Assembly: GCA_000733915.1 (NCBI GenBank)
Contig: JPOM01000001.1
Location: 496,001 to 560,000, forward strand
Direction: 5' to 3'
Origin: Caulobacteraceae bacterium PMMR1
GTDB taxonomy: Bacteria > Pseudomonadota > Alphaproteobacteria > Caulobacterales > Caulobacteraceae
Length of the DNA: 64,000 bases
Positions 29,107-38,811 of this stretch are shown in pieces. Both the position numbers and the translations under genes were made by a program. The notes under the pieces are model-generated. The model ran no database searches and had not been told where the DNA came from. It saw only the letters and a program-made list of their open reading frames with translations. Every line of letters starts with the position of its first letter. The first letter of the stretch is position 1.

Positions 29107-29474
29107 TACGCGTCCTTAAGGGCGGGCTCGCGCCCGGCGAGCTGGAGGCGGCGGGAGATCACCGCCTGGGGAACGCCGGCCGCCTGCAGGGCGCGCCAGC
29201 CTAAGGGATTGGCGAGCCGCACCTTGAGCACGCCCAGGGCGGCGGCGAGCTCGTCGGGGCCGGCGGTGCGGATAGCGCGGAGCAGCTGGTCGGCGCCCGC
29301 GGAGGGCTTGGCGGGCGCGGCGGCGGGCAGGGCGCCGACCCGCTCCAGGATCTGGAAGAAGGCGCGGCCGAGCGCGGCGGCGGCGGCGTCGCTCACCGCC
29401 GGGCGGTTCAGGCGCGTTCGCATCTGCCGCAGAGCCTCGACCTCGACATCGGAAAGCTTCAGGGCGTCCGCCAT
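29106..29474 (-). CDS. Uncharacterised protein coupled between the two MetH genes
   Basis: 122 residues from ATG 29474, which overlaps the stop of metH part 1 as TGATG; a GTG one codon earlier would also work. Its TAA overlaps the ATG of metH part 2 as TAATG, so it is translationally coupled on both sides. The sequence has two helical halves joined by an Ala/Pro linker ([16 protein letters not shown]): [21 protein letters not shown] and [23 protein letters not shown]. No cysteine, metal or cofactor motif is visible. I do not recognise the family. Position suggests a role with split methionine synthase, such as docking the two halves; this is inference. Confidence 0.75.
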
Positions 29475-30538
29475 CACGCCAGCTCGAACGGTTCCAGGCC
29501 CGCCAGGCGCAGGGCCGGGCGGCGCTCAGGCAAGGCCCGGGGCGGAAGCCCCTCCACCGCTGCGGAGATGGCGCGGATGTGCTCCGGCGTCGTGCCGCAG
29601 CAGCCGCCCACGATGTTGACGAGCCCCGCGCGCGCCCACTCGCCCACGAAGGCGGCCGTCTCCTCCGGGCGCTCGTCGTATTCGCCGAAGGCATTGGGCA
29701 GACCGGCGTTGGGATAGGCGGCCACGAGCACGTCGGCGACGCGGCTCATCTCGACGATGTGGGGGCGCATCAGCTCCGCGCCCAAGGCGCAGTTCAGGCC
29801 CGCCGCGAAGGGCCGGGCATGGCTCACCGAGGTGAAGAAGGCCTCCACCGTCTGGCCGGACAGGGTGCGCCCCGAGCGGTCGGTGATCGTGCCGGACACC
29901 CAGATCGGCAGCGGCTCCAGCCCCTCTTCGTCCAGGTCCAGGATCGCCTTGATCGCCGCCTTGCAGTTCAGGGTGTCGGTGACCGTCTCGATCAGGAAGA
30001 GGTCGACCCCGCCTTGATGCAGCGCCCGCGCCTGGTCGCGATAGGCGGCGTAGACCTGATCGAAGGTCACCTTGCGCGCGCCGGGGTCGTTCACGTCCGC
30101 CGACATGGACAGCATGACGTTCAAGGGCCCGATCGCGCCGGCGACGAAGCGCGGCTTGTGCGGCTCGGCCGCCGTCCAGCGGTCGGCGGCTTCGCGGCCG
30201 AGGCGCGCGCCCTCGAGGTTGATGTCGCGCACGTCCTGCGCCGTCAGGCCGTAGTCCGCCTGGGCGATCACCGTGCCAGAAAAGGTGTTGGTCTCCGAGA
30301 TGTCCGCGCCCGCGGCGAAGTAGGCCTCGTGAAGGCCCGTCACGATGTCGGGACGGGTCAGGTTCAGGATGTCGTTGTCGCCCCGCATCTGGCCGGGCAG
30401 GTCGGCGAAACGCGCGCCGCGGTAGTCGGCCTCGTCCAGGCCTTGCTTCTGGATCATCACGCCCCAGGAGCCGTCGAGCACCAAGATCCGCTCCCGCGCG
30501 ATCCGATGCAGGCGGTCGATCCGCTCGGCCCGGGTCAT
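29474..30538 (-). CDS. metH: Methionine synthase part 1: homocysteine S-methyltransferase domain
   Basis: 354 residues from ATG 30538, overlapping the metF stop in ATGA. It is a TIM-barrel homocysteine-binding domain: [40 protein letters not shown], and zinc ligands Cys in [14 protein letters not shown] and the Cys pair in [11 protein letters not shown]. The length matches the first module of MetH only. The folate, B12 and activation modules are in the separate gene at 26401-29106. Splitting of MetH at this point is known in several alphaproteobacteria. Confidence 0.95.
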   Translation of the reverse strand: MTRAERIDRLHRIARERILVLDGSWGVMIQKQGLDEADYRGARFADLPGQMRGDNDILNLTRPDIVTGLHEAYFAAGADISETNTFSGTVIAQADYGLTAQDVRDINLEGARLGREAADRWTAAEPHKPRFVAGAIGPLNVMLSMSADVNDPGARKVTFDQVYAAYRDQARALHQGGVDLFLIETVTDTLNCKAAIKAILDLDEEGLEPLPIWVSGTITDRSGRTLSGQTVEAFFTSVSHARPFAAGLNCALGAELMRPHIVEMSRVADVLVAAYPNAGLPNAFGEYDERPEETAAFVGEWARAGLVNIVGGCCGTTPEHIRAISAAVEGLPPRALPERRPALRLAGLEPFELA

Positions 30539-31482
30539 TGGGCCGCCTCCGTCTGCACGCCCCGCACTCCCAGCACCCGGCAGATGGCGTAGACCAGGTC
30601 CGCCCGGTTCAGGGTGTAGAAGTGGAAGGCGCGGAAGCCCTCCTCCTCCAGCTTGGCGCACATCTCGGCCGCGACGGAACAGGCGATCAGGCGGCGCGTG
30701 TCGGCGTCCTCGTCCAGGCCCTCGAACAGGGTTCCCAGCCAGGCGGGCAGGGCGATGCCGCAGGGGCCCGCCATGCGCTGCAGGCCGCGGAAGTTGGACA
30801 CGGGCATGATCCCCGGCAGGATCGGGATCCGCACGCCCGCAGCATCCGCCTTGTCGCGGAAGCGCAGGAAGGCGTCGACGTCGAAGAAGAACTGGGTGAT
30901 CGCGCGCGTGGCGCCCGCGTCGATCTTGGCCTTCAGCACCTCGATGTCGTGCTCGATGGAGGGGCTCTCCGGATGCACCTGCGGATAGAGCCCGACGCTG
31001 ATCTCGAAGGGGGCGATGGCGCGAATGGCGCGGGCGAGCTCGGTGGCGTTGTTGTAGCCGTCCGCGCGCGGCTGATAGGCGCCGCCGATCTGGCCGGGCG
31101 GGTCGCCGCGGAGCGCCACGATGTGGCGCACGCCGGCGCGCCAGTAGTCGCGCACGACCTCGTCCACCTCCTCCCGCGAGGCGCCCACGCAGGTCAGGTG
31201 CGCCGCGGGCGTCAGGCGCGTCTCCTCCAGGATGCGCTTGACGGTGCGGTGCGTCCGCTCCCGCGTCGAGCCGCCCGCCCCATAGGTGACCGAGACGAAC
31301 GAGGGGTGCAGCGGCTCCAGGCGGCGGATCGCCTGCCAGAGGCTCTCCTCGGCCTCGGGCGTCCGCGGCGGTGAGAACTCGAAGGAGACCTCGAGCCGCT
31401 CGGTGGCGCGCTCGCCGGCGCGGGCCACAGGGCCCAAGGCGGTCTGCCGAGGCCGGACCTCGGCGGCGGCGGTCGCACTCAT
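30535..31482 (-). CDS. metF: Methylenetetrahydrofolate reductase
   Basis: 315 residues from ATG 31482, overlapping the ArsR-methyltransferase stop by 4 bp. Typical MetF motifs: VSFEFSPPRTPEAEE, SFVSVTYGAGGSTRERTH, HLTCVGASREE, HIVALRGDPP, and GATRAITQFFFDVDAF with LPGIMPVSNF. It is an FAD enzyme reducing methylene-THF to methyl-THF, the methyl donor for MetH. It is the second gene of the arsR-metF-metH-x-metH operon. Confidence 0.96.
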   Translation of the reverse strand: MSATAAAEVRPRQTALGPVARAGERATERLEVSFEFSPPRTPEAEESLWQAIRRLEPLHPSFVSVTYGAGGSTRERTHRTVKRILEETRLTPAAHLTCVGASREEVDEVVRDYWRAGVRHIVALRGDPPGQIGGAYQPRADGYNNATELARAIRAIAPFEISVGLYPQVHPESPSIEHDIEVLKAKIDAGATRAITQFFFDVDAFLRFRDKADAAGVRIPILPGIMPVSNFRGLQRMAGPCGIALPAWLGTLFEGLDEDADTRRLIACSVAAEMCAKLEEEGFRAFHFYTLNRADLVYAICRVLGVRGVQTEAAQ

Positions 31483-32456
31483 GCGGCGCTCCTCTGGGGG
31501 TGGGCGGCGGCGGGGCGGTCCGCGCGCCAGATCTTCACGGTCAGGCCCTCCGGCGTGGCGGGGGGCAGGGCGGCGTGGACCTGCGCCTCAAGCCCCGCGG
31601 CGCCCAGCCAGCGCGCAATCTCCTCGTCGGAGAAGCCCAGCCGGCGATGCTGGTGCGCGGTCCTCAGATACTCCAGGCCGTGGGGCGCGAAGTCGACGAT
31701 CAGCAGGCGGCCGCCGGGCGCGACGAGCCGGGCCGCCTCCGCCGCCGCCGCGCCGGGGTCGGAGAGGTAGTGCAGCACCCAGTGGAGCACGACCAGGTCG
31801 GCCGAGGCCGCGGGCAGGCCCGTCGCGGCGACGTCGCCGTGGCGCAACTCGCAGCGGGCGAGCTGCGCCTCCGCCGCCCTGGCCCGCGCGAGGTTGAGCA
31901 TCTGCTGGCTGAGGTCCAGGCCGACGGCGCTCTGCGCCCGCGGCGCGAGCAGGGCCAGCATGCGGCCGGAGCCGGTGCCGAGATCGATCAGCCGATGGAA
32001 CGGGCCCGGGCCGGCGGCGTCGGCGATCGCGCGCTCCACCGCGTCTTCGGCGACGTGCAGGGCGCGGATCTGGTCCCACTGCGGCGCATTGCGGGCGAAG
32101 TAGTCGGCGGCCTCCGCCGCGCGGGCGCGCTGAACCGCGCAGAGCCGCTCCCGATCGCGCGCCAGCAAGGGGTCGTCCCGGTCCAAGCGGGCCAGCATGG
32201 CGTCCAGGAAGGCGCGCCCTTCGCCCTCGGCCGGCAAGCGGTAGAACACCCAGGCCCCGTCCGGAAACCGCTCGATCAGCCCGGCTTCGGCCAGCAGCTT
32301 CAGGTGGCGCGAGACCCGCGGCTGGCTCTGGTCCAGCACCTGGCCGAGCTCCAGCACGGCCAGCTCCTCCTGGGCGAGCAGGGCAAGGATGCGCAGCCGC
32401 GTCGGCTCCCCCGCCGCGCGCAGCCGTTCCACCAGGTCCGAGGCGCTACCCGTCAT
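31479..32456 (-). CDS. ArsR-family regulator fused to a SAM-dependent methyltransferase
   Basis: 325 residues from ATG 32456. Residues 1-95 form an ArsR winged helix (EPTRLRILALLAQEELAVLELGQ with SQPRVSRHLKLLAEAGLIE), without the usual metal-binding cysteines. From about 140 there is a class I methyltransferase (LIDLGTGSGRMLALLAP, VGLDLSQQML, VVLHWVLHYLSDP). Such proteins head metF/metH operons and are proposed to sense SAM or SAH; SahR is a related ArsR regulator of methionine genes in Proteobacteria. A perfect palindrome sits 8 bp before its start, which argues for autoregulation. Sensing by the methyltransferase domain is inference. Confidence 0.9.
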   Translation of the reverse strand: MTGSASDLVERLRAAGEPTRLRILALLAQEELAVLELGQVLDQSQPRVSRHLKLLAEAGLIERFPDGAWVFYRLPAEGEGRAFLDAMLARLDRDDPLLARDRERLCAVQRARAAEAADYFARNAPQWDQIRALHVAEDAVERAIADAAGPGPFHRLIDLGTGSGRMLALLAPRAQSAVGLDLSQQMLNLARARAAEAQLARCELRHGDVAATGLPAASADLVVLHWVLHYLSDPGAAAAEAARLVAPGGRLLIVDFAPHGLEYLRTAHQHRRLGFSDEEIARWLGAAGLEAQVHAALPPATPEGLTVKIWRADRPAAAHPQRSAA

Positions 32457-32462
32457 GGCGCA

Positions 32463-32492
32463 TATAAAGATATCTTTATGTCCTTATGTAAA
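32463..32492 (-). promoter_or_regulatory. Promoter of the arsR-metF-metH operon, predicted leaderless
   Basis: Minus strand: TTTACA (32492-32487) and TTTATA (32468-32463) are separated by 18 bp, resembling a sigma70-type -35/-10 pair. If the -10 ends at -7, +1 falls on 32456, the A of the ATG. No Shine-Dalgarno is present, which agrees with a leaderless mRNA. The operator palindrome at 32464-32479 overlaps the -10 and spacer. Confidence 0.5.
32464..32479. promoter_or_regulatory. Perfect 16-bp palindrome, probable operator of the ArsR-methyltransferase
   Basis: ATAAAGATATCTTTAT is fully self-complementary and lies 8 bp before the ArsR-methyltransferase start, inside the proposed promoter. It is AT-rich in a 70% GC region. 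ArsR dimers bind such inverted repeats, so a protein bound here would block RNA polymerase on the whole metF-metH operon. The site is seen directly; the binding partner is inferred. Confidence 0.7.
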
Positions 32493-32671
32493 GGGGCGCC
32501 GCTGCGGCCCCCGGGCCACAGGGGAAGCGGAACCACGTCGGTTGCAGTGACATCTCCCGCGAGGGAACAACCCGGGCCTTGAAACGGTCACGACTTCGCA
32601 TCAGGTGCGCGATTAGATGCGGCCAAGCTCGCTCGCCACGCGAGCGCGGCCCCCGCAGGAGACTGAAGCCA

Positions 32672-33517
32672 ATGTCGGTTCGGCGTTTCATCACCACGGC
32701 GACGTTGGCCTGGGCCATCCTCGCCGGCGGCGCGCCCGCCTGGGCCGAAACCGCCGCCCAGTCCATGGAGGCGCTCTCCCGCGCCGCCGGCGCGCCCGCC
32801 CAGCCGGTGCGCGATCCCTGGGAGCCCGCCAACCGCCAACTTTACCGCTTCAACCACGCGCTCGACCAGGCGCTGTTCCGCCCGCCGGCGGTCTTCTACC
32901 GCCACGCCGCCCCGCGGCCGGTGCGCCAGGGCGTGCACAACGTCATCACCAACCTGGAGCAGCCGTCCATCTTCGTGAACGACGTGCTGCAGGTGCGCCC
33001 CTCCGACGCGCTCAGGACGGCGGGTCGCTTCGTGGTGAACACTACCGTCGGCGTGCTGGGCGTGTTCGACGTCGCGACCGGCGCAGGCCTGCCCGGCCAC
33101 GACGCCGACTTCGGCCAGACGCTCGGGCGTTACGGCGCCGGGTCGGGTCCGTACATCTTCCTTCCGGTGCTGGGCCCCTCCAACGTTCGCGATCTCGCAG
33201 GCCGCGCGGTGGACAGCGTTATCGACCCGGTCAACCTCGCCGTGCGCAAGCAGCCGGCCATCTGGATTTCCCGCGCCGTCGTGGGCGGCCTGGACGCCCG
33301 AGCCGCCGTGGATCCCGCGCTGAAGGACATCGACCGCACCGCGACCGATCCCTACGCCACCATCCGCTCCGCCTACGACCAGTCGCGCCGCAGCCTGATC
33401 AGCGGCGAAAAGGTCGATGTGCAGGCGCTGCCCGACTTTGGGCCGGAACCCGCCGCGGGACCCGCGCGCTCCCCGCCTCGGGCCCAGGCGACGCCCGTGC
33501 CCCCCGCCAAGCCGTAA
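32672..33517 (+). CDS. mlaA: MlaA family phospholipid-transport protein (VacJ)
   Basis: 281 residues from ATG 32672 with AGGAG 11 nt upstream. A Sec signal peptide (RRFITTATLAWAILAGGAPAWA, cleaved near residue 25) is followed by the VacJ domain: RDPWEPANRQLYRFNHALDQ, FVVNTTVGVLGVFDVATG, DFGQTLGRYGAGSGPYIFLP and LGPSNVRDLAGRAVD. MlaA sits in the outer membrane and removes mislocalised phospholipids with MlaC. Oddity: there is no lipobox cysteine, so it is not a classical lipoprotein. mlaC follows 13 bp later; mlaFEDB are not in the window. Confidence 0.93.
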   Translation: MSVRRFITTATLAWAILAGGAPAWAETAAQSMEALSRAAGAPAQPVRDPWEPANRQLYRFNHALDQALFRPPAVFYRHAAPRPVRQGVHNVITNLEQPSIFVNDVLQVRPSDALRTAGRFVVNTTVGVLGVFDVATGAGLPGHDADFGQTLGRYGAGSGPYIFLPVLGPSNVRDLAGRAVDSVIDPVNLAVRKQPAIWISRAVVGGLDARAAVDPALKDIDRTATDPYATIRSAYDQSRRSLISGEKVDVQALPDFGPEPAAGPARSPPRAQATPVPPAKP

Positions 33518-33530
33518 GGACACCGCCGAC

Positions 33531-34202
33531 ATGATCAGCCCGACCTCGCGCCTGACGGGCCTCGCCGCCCTCGCGCTCACCCTCGCCGCGCCGATGGGAG
33601 CCGTCGTGCTGCCCGCCCCCGCCGCCCTGGCGCAAGCCGCGCGCGCCTCGCGCGATCCCCAGGCCGAGACGTTCGTGCAGAACGAAGCCTCCCAGGTGCT
33701 GTCGATCCTGAACGACAAGTCGCTGAGCCTGGAGGCCAAGAAGCGCCAGTTCCGCGCCATGGTCGACCAGGTCGCCGACGTGCCGCGGATCACCAACTTC
33801 GTGCTCGGAAAGTACGCGCGCACGCTCACACCGCAGCAGAAGCAGGCCTTTGCGGAGACCTTCCGCGAGTACGCCAACAGCGTCTACGAGTCGCGCCTGG
33901 GCGACTACCACGGCGAAGGCCTGAAGGTGACCGGCTCGGTCGAGCGGGCGCCCGGGGACGTGGTGGTCACCAGCCAGGTGGTCGGCGGCCAGGTCAAGCA
34001 GCCGACGCCTGTGAACTGGCGGGTGCTGAAGGGTCCCGACGGCCGTTGGAAGGCGGTGGACGTCCAGGTGGGCGGCGTGTGGCTGGCCTTCACCCAGCAG
34101 CAGGACTTCAACTCCACGCTCGACAACGCGCACGGCGACATCAATGTCCTGATCGCCCAGCTTCGCAGCCAGATGAACAAGAACGAAGCCGGCCGGCGCT
34201 GA
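33531..34202 (+). CDS. mlaC: MlaC family periplasmic phospholipid-binding protein
   Basis: 223 residues from ATG 33531 with AAGGA nine bases upstream. A signal peptide ends near ALAQA (about residue 35). The Tol-Ttg2/MlaC domain includes ETFVQNEASQVLSILNDKSL, FVLGKYARTLTPQQKQAF and WRVLKGPDGRWKAVDVQVGG, then VWLAFTQQQDF. MlaC ferries phospholipids between MlaA in the outer membrane and the MlaFEDB inner-membrane complex. It pairs with mlaA and ends 15 bp before the converging ettA. Confidence 0.92.
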   Translation: MISPTSRLTGLAALALTLAAPMGAVVLPAPAALAQAARASRDPQAETFVQNEASQVLSILNDKSLSLEAKKRQFRAMVDQVADVPRITNFVLGKYARTLTPQQKQAFAETFREYANSVYESRLGDYHGEGLKVTGSVERAPGDVVVTSQVVGGQVKQPTPVNWRVLKGPDGRWKAVDVQVGGVWLAFTQQQDFNSTLDNAHGDINVLIAQLRSQMNKNEAGRR

Positions 34203-34217
34203 TCCGGCCCAAGGGCG

Positions 34218-35885
34218 CTAGCGCCCGAACGCCTGGTACTTGATGCGCTTGGGGATCAGGCTGTCGGTGCCGAGGCGGCGCTTCTTGTCGTTCTCGTACA
34301 TCTCGAAATTGCCTTCGAACCACTCCACGTGGCTGTCGCCCTCGAAGGCCAGGATGTGCGTCGCCAGCCGGTCCAGGAACCAGCGGTCGTGGCTGATCAC
34401 GACGGCGCAGCCCGCGAACTGCTCGAGCGCCTCCTCCAGCGACTGCAAGGTCTCGATGTCGAGGTCGTTGGTCGGCTCGTCCAGCAGGATCAGGTTGCCG
34501 CCCGCGGCCAGGGTCTTGGCGAGGTGCACGCGGTTGCGCTCCCCGCCGGACAGCAGGCCGACCTTCTTCTGCTGGTCGCCGCCCTTGAAATTGAATGAGC
34601 CCACGTAGGAGCGCGTGTTCACCTCGCGAGCCCCGACCTTCATGACGTCGAGCCCGCCGGAAATCTCCTGCCAAATGGTCTTGTTCGGATCCAGGCTGTC
34701 GCGGCTCTGGTCGACATAGGCCAGCTTCACCGTGTCGCCCAGGCGGATCGAGCCGCCGTCGGGCTGCTCCTGGCCGGTGATCAGCTTGAACAGGGTCGAT
34801 TTGCCCGCGCCGTTCGGCCCGATCACGCCCACGATGCCGTTCGGCGGCAGGCGGAAGCTCAGGTCCTTGAACAGCAGTTTGTCGCCATAGGCCTTCTGCA
34901 GGTTCTCCACCTCCAGCACCAGATTGCCCAGGCGCGGGCCCGGCGGGATCTGGATGTGGGCATAGGTCTGGGCGCCGCGGGCGTTCTCCTGCTCGCGCAC
35001 CATCTCGTCATAGGCGGCCAGGCGGGCCTTGGACTTGGCCTGGCGGGCCTTGGCGTTGGAGCGGACCCACTCCAGCTCCTTGGTCATGGCGCGCTGGCGG
35101 GCTTCGCTCTCGCTCTGCTCCTGGATGATCCGCTTGGTCTTCTGCTCCAGCCAGCTGGAGTAGTTGCCCTCGTAGGGGATGCCCTTGCCGCGATCGAGCT
35201 CCAAGGTCCACTTGGTCACCTGGTCGAGGAAGTAGCGGTCGTGGGTGACCAGGATCACGCAGCCCGGAAACGCCTCCAGGTGGTGCTGCAGCCAGGCGAC
35301 GCTCTCGGCGTCCAGGTGGTTGGTGGGCTCGTCCAGCAGCAGCATGTCCGGCTTGGACAGGAGCAGACGGGCCAACGCGACGCGGCGCCGCTCGCCGCCG
35401 GAGAGCTTGTCCACCGGCCAGTCGGCGGGCGGGCAGCGCAAGGCGTCCATCGCCTGTTCGATGCGGCTGTCGATGTCCCAGAGATCGGCTGCGTCGATCT
35501 TCTCCTGCAGACTGTTCATCTCCTCCATGAGGGCGTCGGAATAGTCCTCGGCCATCTGGAGCGCGATCTCATTGTAGCGGTCGAAGATCTTCTTCTCTTC
35601 GCAGGCTGAGATGACGTTGCCATAGACGTTGAGCTGCTCGTCGAGCTGGGGCTCCTGCTCCAGGTAGCCCATGCGGGTGCCTTCGGCCGCGCGCGCCTCG
35701 CCCGAGAACTCGGTGTCGATGCCGGCCATGATCTTGAGCAGGGTCGACTTGCCCGATCCGTTGACCCCGACCACGCCGATCTTGGCGTCGGGATAGAACG
35801 ACAGCCAGATGTTCTCGAACACCTTCTTGCCGCCGGGGTAGGCCTTCGTCAGGCCCTGCATCTGGAAGATATGTTGTGCGGCCAT
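34218..35885 (-). CDS. ettA: Energy-dependent translational throttle protein EttA
   Basis: 555 residues from ATG 35885, the standard EttA length. Two ABC domains: [29 protein letters not shown] with [11 protein letters not shown], then [29 protein letters not shown] with [12 protein letters not shown]. The arm and linker regions ([20 protein letters not shown]) match EttA rather than Uup. It is an ABC-F ATPase that binds the ribosomal E site and gates initiation according to ATP/ADP. It is a single gene divergent from the TPR lipoprotein and is the second ABC-F protein in this window. Confidence 0.96.
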   Translation of the reverse strand: MAAQHIFQMQGLTKAYPGGKKVFENIWLSFYPDAKIGVVGVNGSGKSTLLKIMAGIDTEFSGEARAAEGTRMGYLEQEPQLDEQLNVYGNVISACEEKKIFDRYNEIALQMAEDYSDALMEEMNSLQEKIDAADLWDIDSRIEQAMDALRCPPADWPVDKLSGGERRRVALARLLLSKPDMLLLDEPTNHLDAESVAWLQHHLEAFPGCVILVTHDRYFLDQVTKWTLELDRGKGIPYEGNYSSWLEQKTKRIIQEQSESEARQRAMTKELEWVRSNAKARQAKSKARLAAYDEMVREQENARGAQTYAHIQIPPGPRLGNLVLEVENLQKAYGDKLLFKDLSFRLPPNGIVGVIGPNGAGKSTLFKLITGQEQPDGGSIRLGDTVKLAYVDQSRDSLDPNKTIWQEISGGLDVMKVGAREVNTRSYVGSFNFKGGDQQKKVGLLSGGERNRVHLAKTLAAGGNLILLDEPTNDLDIETLQSLEEALEQFAGCAVVISHDRWFLDRLATHILAFEGDSHVEWFEGNFEMYENDKKRRLGTDSLIPKRIKYQAFGR

Positions 35886-36067
35886 GGGCGCGCGCGCTCG
35901 CTTGTCTGGTGCCGGAGGTGCGGGGAACGGGGGCGCAGATAGCCGCCGCAGCGCCTCGGCGCAACGGCCTGTCCGGGATCAGCCCCTGTGAGACGGGAAG
36001 GGCTCTGCCGCTCCCGCCGTGCGCGCGTGCGCTTGCCCGGGCGGCGGCGGGCGTGTCAGATCGGCTC

Positions 36068-37854
36068 ATGCGCGCGCGACGAGCCTCTCCCCTGGTCCTG
36101 GCCCTGCTGGCGGCGACGAGCCTGGGGGCCTGCGCCACCCAGGGCGGGCCCGCGCCGACGGTCGCGGCGGGCCTGCGCGGCCCCATGCCGGCGTCGAGCG
36201 GCCCCAATCCGGCTCCCGATCTGGCGTCCGACCTGCCGGGTCTCGGCGGGGAGAGCCGCTCGGTCTTCGGCCTCTATCTGGCCGCCCAGGCGGCCATCGA
36301 CGCGGGCTCCAGCCGCGAGGCCGCCGCCTACCTCGCCCAGGCCAGCGCGGCGGCGCCCGACCAGACGCACCTGCGCGACCGCGCCTTCACCACGACCTTG
36401 CTGTCGGGCGAGGTCTCCCGCGCCGCATCCATGGCGCCGGCCCAGGGAGACAGCCCCCAGGCGCTGCAGGGCCTCGGCCTCTTGACCCGCGCCACCGAGG
36501 CCCTGGCCGAGGGTCGCGCCAAGACGGCGGCGGCCCTGCTCGCCGAGCCCGGCATCCAGCCGCCCCATGCGCTGGCCGCCAGCCTGCTCCGCCCCTGGGC
36601 GCTCGCCCTGTCGGGGGACACGGTCGCCGCGCTGACGCCCCAGCCGGCGGGCTCCGACCGGGTCGCGGCCGCCTTCCTCACCCTCAGCCGCGCGCAGCTG
36701 CTGGAGCGGCTCGGCAAGCCCGCCGAGGCCGAGGCCTTGCTGAAGCCGCTCGCGGAGGGCGCGGGCGGCGTCTTCGCGCTCGCCTACGGCGGCTACCTTG
36801 AGCGGCGCGGCCGGGGGGAGGAGGCGCTGAAGCTCTACGAGGCGCGCCTAGCCAAGAACGCCGCCGACGGCGCCTTCCTCGCCGCCCGCGCCCGGGTGCA
36901 GGCGCACCGCCCCCGCCCGCCCTGCCCAGCCTGAAGCAGGGCGCGGCCCAGGCCCTGATCGCGCCCGCGGCCTTGATGCTCGCCACGCGCGAGGGCGACC
37001 ACGGCCTGGCGTACCTGCGGCTGGCCCTACGCATCGATCCCGCGATGGACGAGGCCTGGATCCTGGTCGGCGAGGCCATGATGGCCGCGGGCGACCGCGA
37101 CGCGGGCCGCGACGCCTTCGAACACGTCCGCCCGGCCTCGTCCGAATACGCCACGGCCCAGACGCGGCTGGCGATGAGCCTTTCCGCCGCCGGCGACAAG
37201 GACGGGGCCATGGCCGCGGCCGAGACCGCCTTCCGCGCCGCCCCCGAGACCCCCGAGGCGGTGCTGGTCTATGCCGAGCTGCTGCGCGCCGCGGAGCGCT
37301 ACGACGAGGCGGCGGCGGCGGTGCAGCGGCTGATTCCGGCCTATGGCGCGACCCCGCTCGGCTGGCGGCTCTACTACGTCAAGGGGGCCTGCGAGGAGCG
37401 CGCCGGGCGCTGGGCCGAAGGCGAGGCGGACCTGAAGCGGGCTGTCGAGCTGAAGGGCGACGACCCTGAGCTCTTGAACTACCTCGGCTATGCGTGGGCC
37501 GACCGCGGCGAACACCTGAAGGAGGCCGAGGCGATGCTGACCAAGGCCGCTGCGCTGCAGCCGGAGTCCGGCGCCATCGCCGACAGCCTGGGCTGGGTCC
37601 GCTTCCGCCTGGGCGAGCGGCGCGAGGCGCTTCGCCTGCTCGAGCGCGCGGCGGGGCTCTCGCCCGCGGACCCGGACGTGAACGAACACCTCGGCGACGC
37701 CTACTGGAGCGTCGGGCGCCAGCTCGAGGCGGCCTACCAGTGGCGGCGGGTGCTGACGCTGGATCCCGGCAAGCGCACGCGGGAGCGGGTGCAGGTGAAG
37801 CTCGCCTCCGCCAACGCCTCGGTGGCGGCGCACGCCGCCGCCGCCGCCCCGTGA
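36068..37854 (+). CDS. TPR-repeat lipoprotein, with single-base frameshift
   Basis: ATG 36068 starts a lipoprotein signal peptide with lipobox LGAC (Cys near residue 21). Tandem tetratricopeptide helices follow (SREAAAYLAQASAAAPDQ, GKPAEAEALLKPLAEG). The frame breaks near 36905-36935 in a CCCCCGCCCGCCC run. The other frame resumes as ALPSLKQGAAQALIAPAA and continues with TPR units (LNYLGYAWADRGEHLKEAE, AIADSLGWVRFRLGERREAL, VNEHLGDAYWSVGRQLEAA) to 37854. With one base restored it is 595 residues. It resembles TPR proteins commonly found before ispE in alphaproteobacteria. The function is probably as an envelope scaffold. Confidence 0.85.
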
Positions 37855-37864
37855 CGGCGAGCGC

Positions 37865-38761
37865 ATGAGCGAGGGCGGGCGGGCGTTTGCGCCGGCCAAG
37901 GTGAACCTGTTCCTGCACGTGAGCGCGCCGGCGCCCGACGGCTTCCACCCGCTGTCGAGCTGGATGGTGTTCGCCGACCTGGGCGACCGGGTCACGCTCG
38001 CGCCCGCCGACCGCCTGGAGCTGGTCGTGGGCGGGCCGTTCGGCGCGGAGCTGGCGGGGGAAGACCCTCAGCAGAACCTGGTCTGGCGCGCGGTCCAGGC
38101 CCTGATGGGCGCGGTTCGACGCCCCCTCCCGCCCTTCCGCCTGGGCCTGGAGAAACACCTGCCCGTCGCTGCGGGGCTCGGCGGCGGGTCCAGCGACGCC
38201 GGCGCGGCCTTGCGCCTCATCCGCCGGGAGCTCGGGCTGGCGCTGGACGATGCGGCGCTAGAGGCCCTGGCCGCCGGCCTCGGCAGCGACGGCCCGGCCT
38301 GCCTTTGGGGCCGCCCGGCGATCGGCGAGGGGCGCGGCGACCGGCTCAGGCCTGCGCCGCGCCTGGCGCCGGTGGACGCGGTGCTGGCCAACCCGCGCAC
38401 GCCCTGTCCGACGGGGGCGATCTACCGCGCCTACGATGCGGCCGGCGCGCCGGGCTCTGCGGAGGCGCCGCCCCTGCCCGAAGCGCTGGACGGAGCCCCC
38501 GAGCTGGCCGCGGTGCTGAGCCTCACCCGCAACGACCTGGAGCCGCCCGCCCGGGCGCTCGTCCCGGAGGTGGCCGACGTGCTGGACGTGCTGGCCGGCG
38601 AGCCGGAGTGCCTGTTCGCGCGCATGACCGGCTCAGGCGCGACCTGCTTCGCCCTGTGCGGCTCCGACATCGAGGCGGCGGCCCTGGCCGACCGGGTCGC
38701 CGCCCTCCGGCCCGGCTGGTGGGTCCGCCCTTGTCGCCTCGGCGGTCCCTGGGAGGACTGA
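37865..38761 (+). CDS. ispE: 4-diphosphocytidyl-2-C-methyl-D-erythritol kinase
   Basis: 298 residues from ATG 37865, ten bases after the TPR gene, so probably cotranscribed. GHMP kinase fold: FAPAKVNLFLHVSAPAPDGFHPLSS is split over the N-terminus, the ATP-binding LPVAAGLGGGSSDAGAALR lies near residue 100, and the C-terminal MTGSGATCFALC follows. It phosphorylates CDP-methylerythritol in the MEP isoprenoid pathway. Length is normal. Confidence 0.95.
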   Translation: MSEGGRAFAPAKVNLFLHVSAPAPDGFHPLSSWMVFADLGDRVTLAPADRLELVVGGPFGAELAGEDPQQNLVWRAVQALMGAVRRPLPPFRLGLEKHLPVAAGLGGGSSDAGAALRLIRRELGLALDDAALEALAAGLGSDGPACLWGRPAIGEGRGDRLRPAPRLAPVDAVLANPRTPCPTGAIYRAYDAAGAPGSAEAPPLPEALDGAPELAAVLSLTRNDLEPPARALVPEVADVLDVLAGEPECLFARMTGSGATCFALCGSDIEAAALADRVAALRPGWWVRPCRLGGPWED

Positions 38762-38811
38762 GGGCGGGTCAGCGCCCGTCAGCCCCCGCCATCGCGTCCG
38801 CGCCCGAGCCG

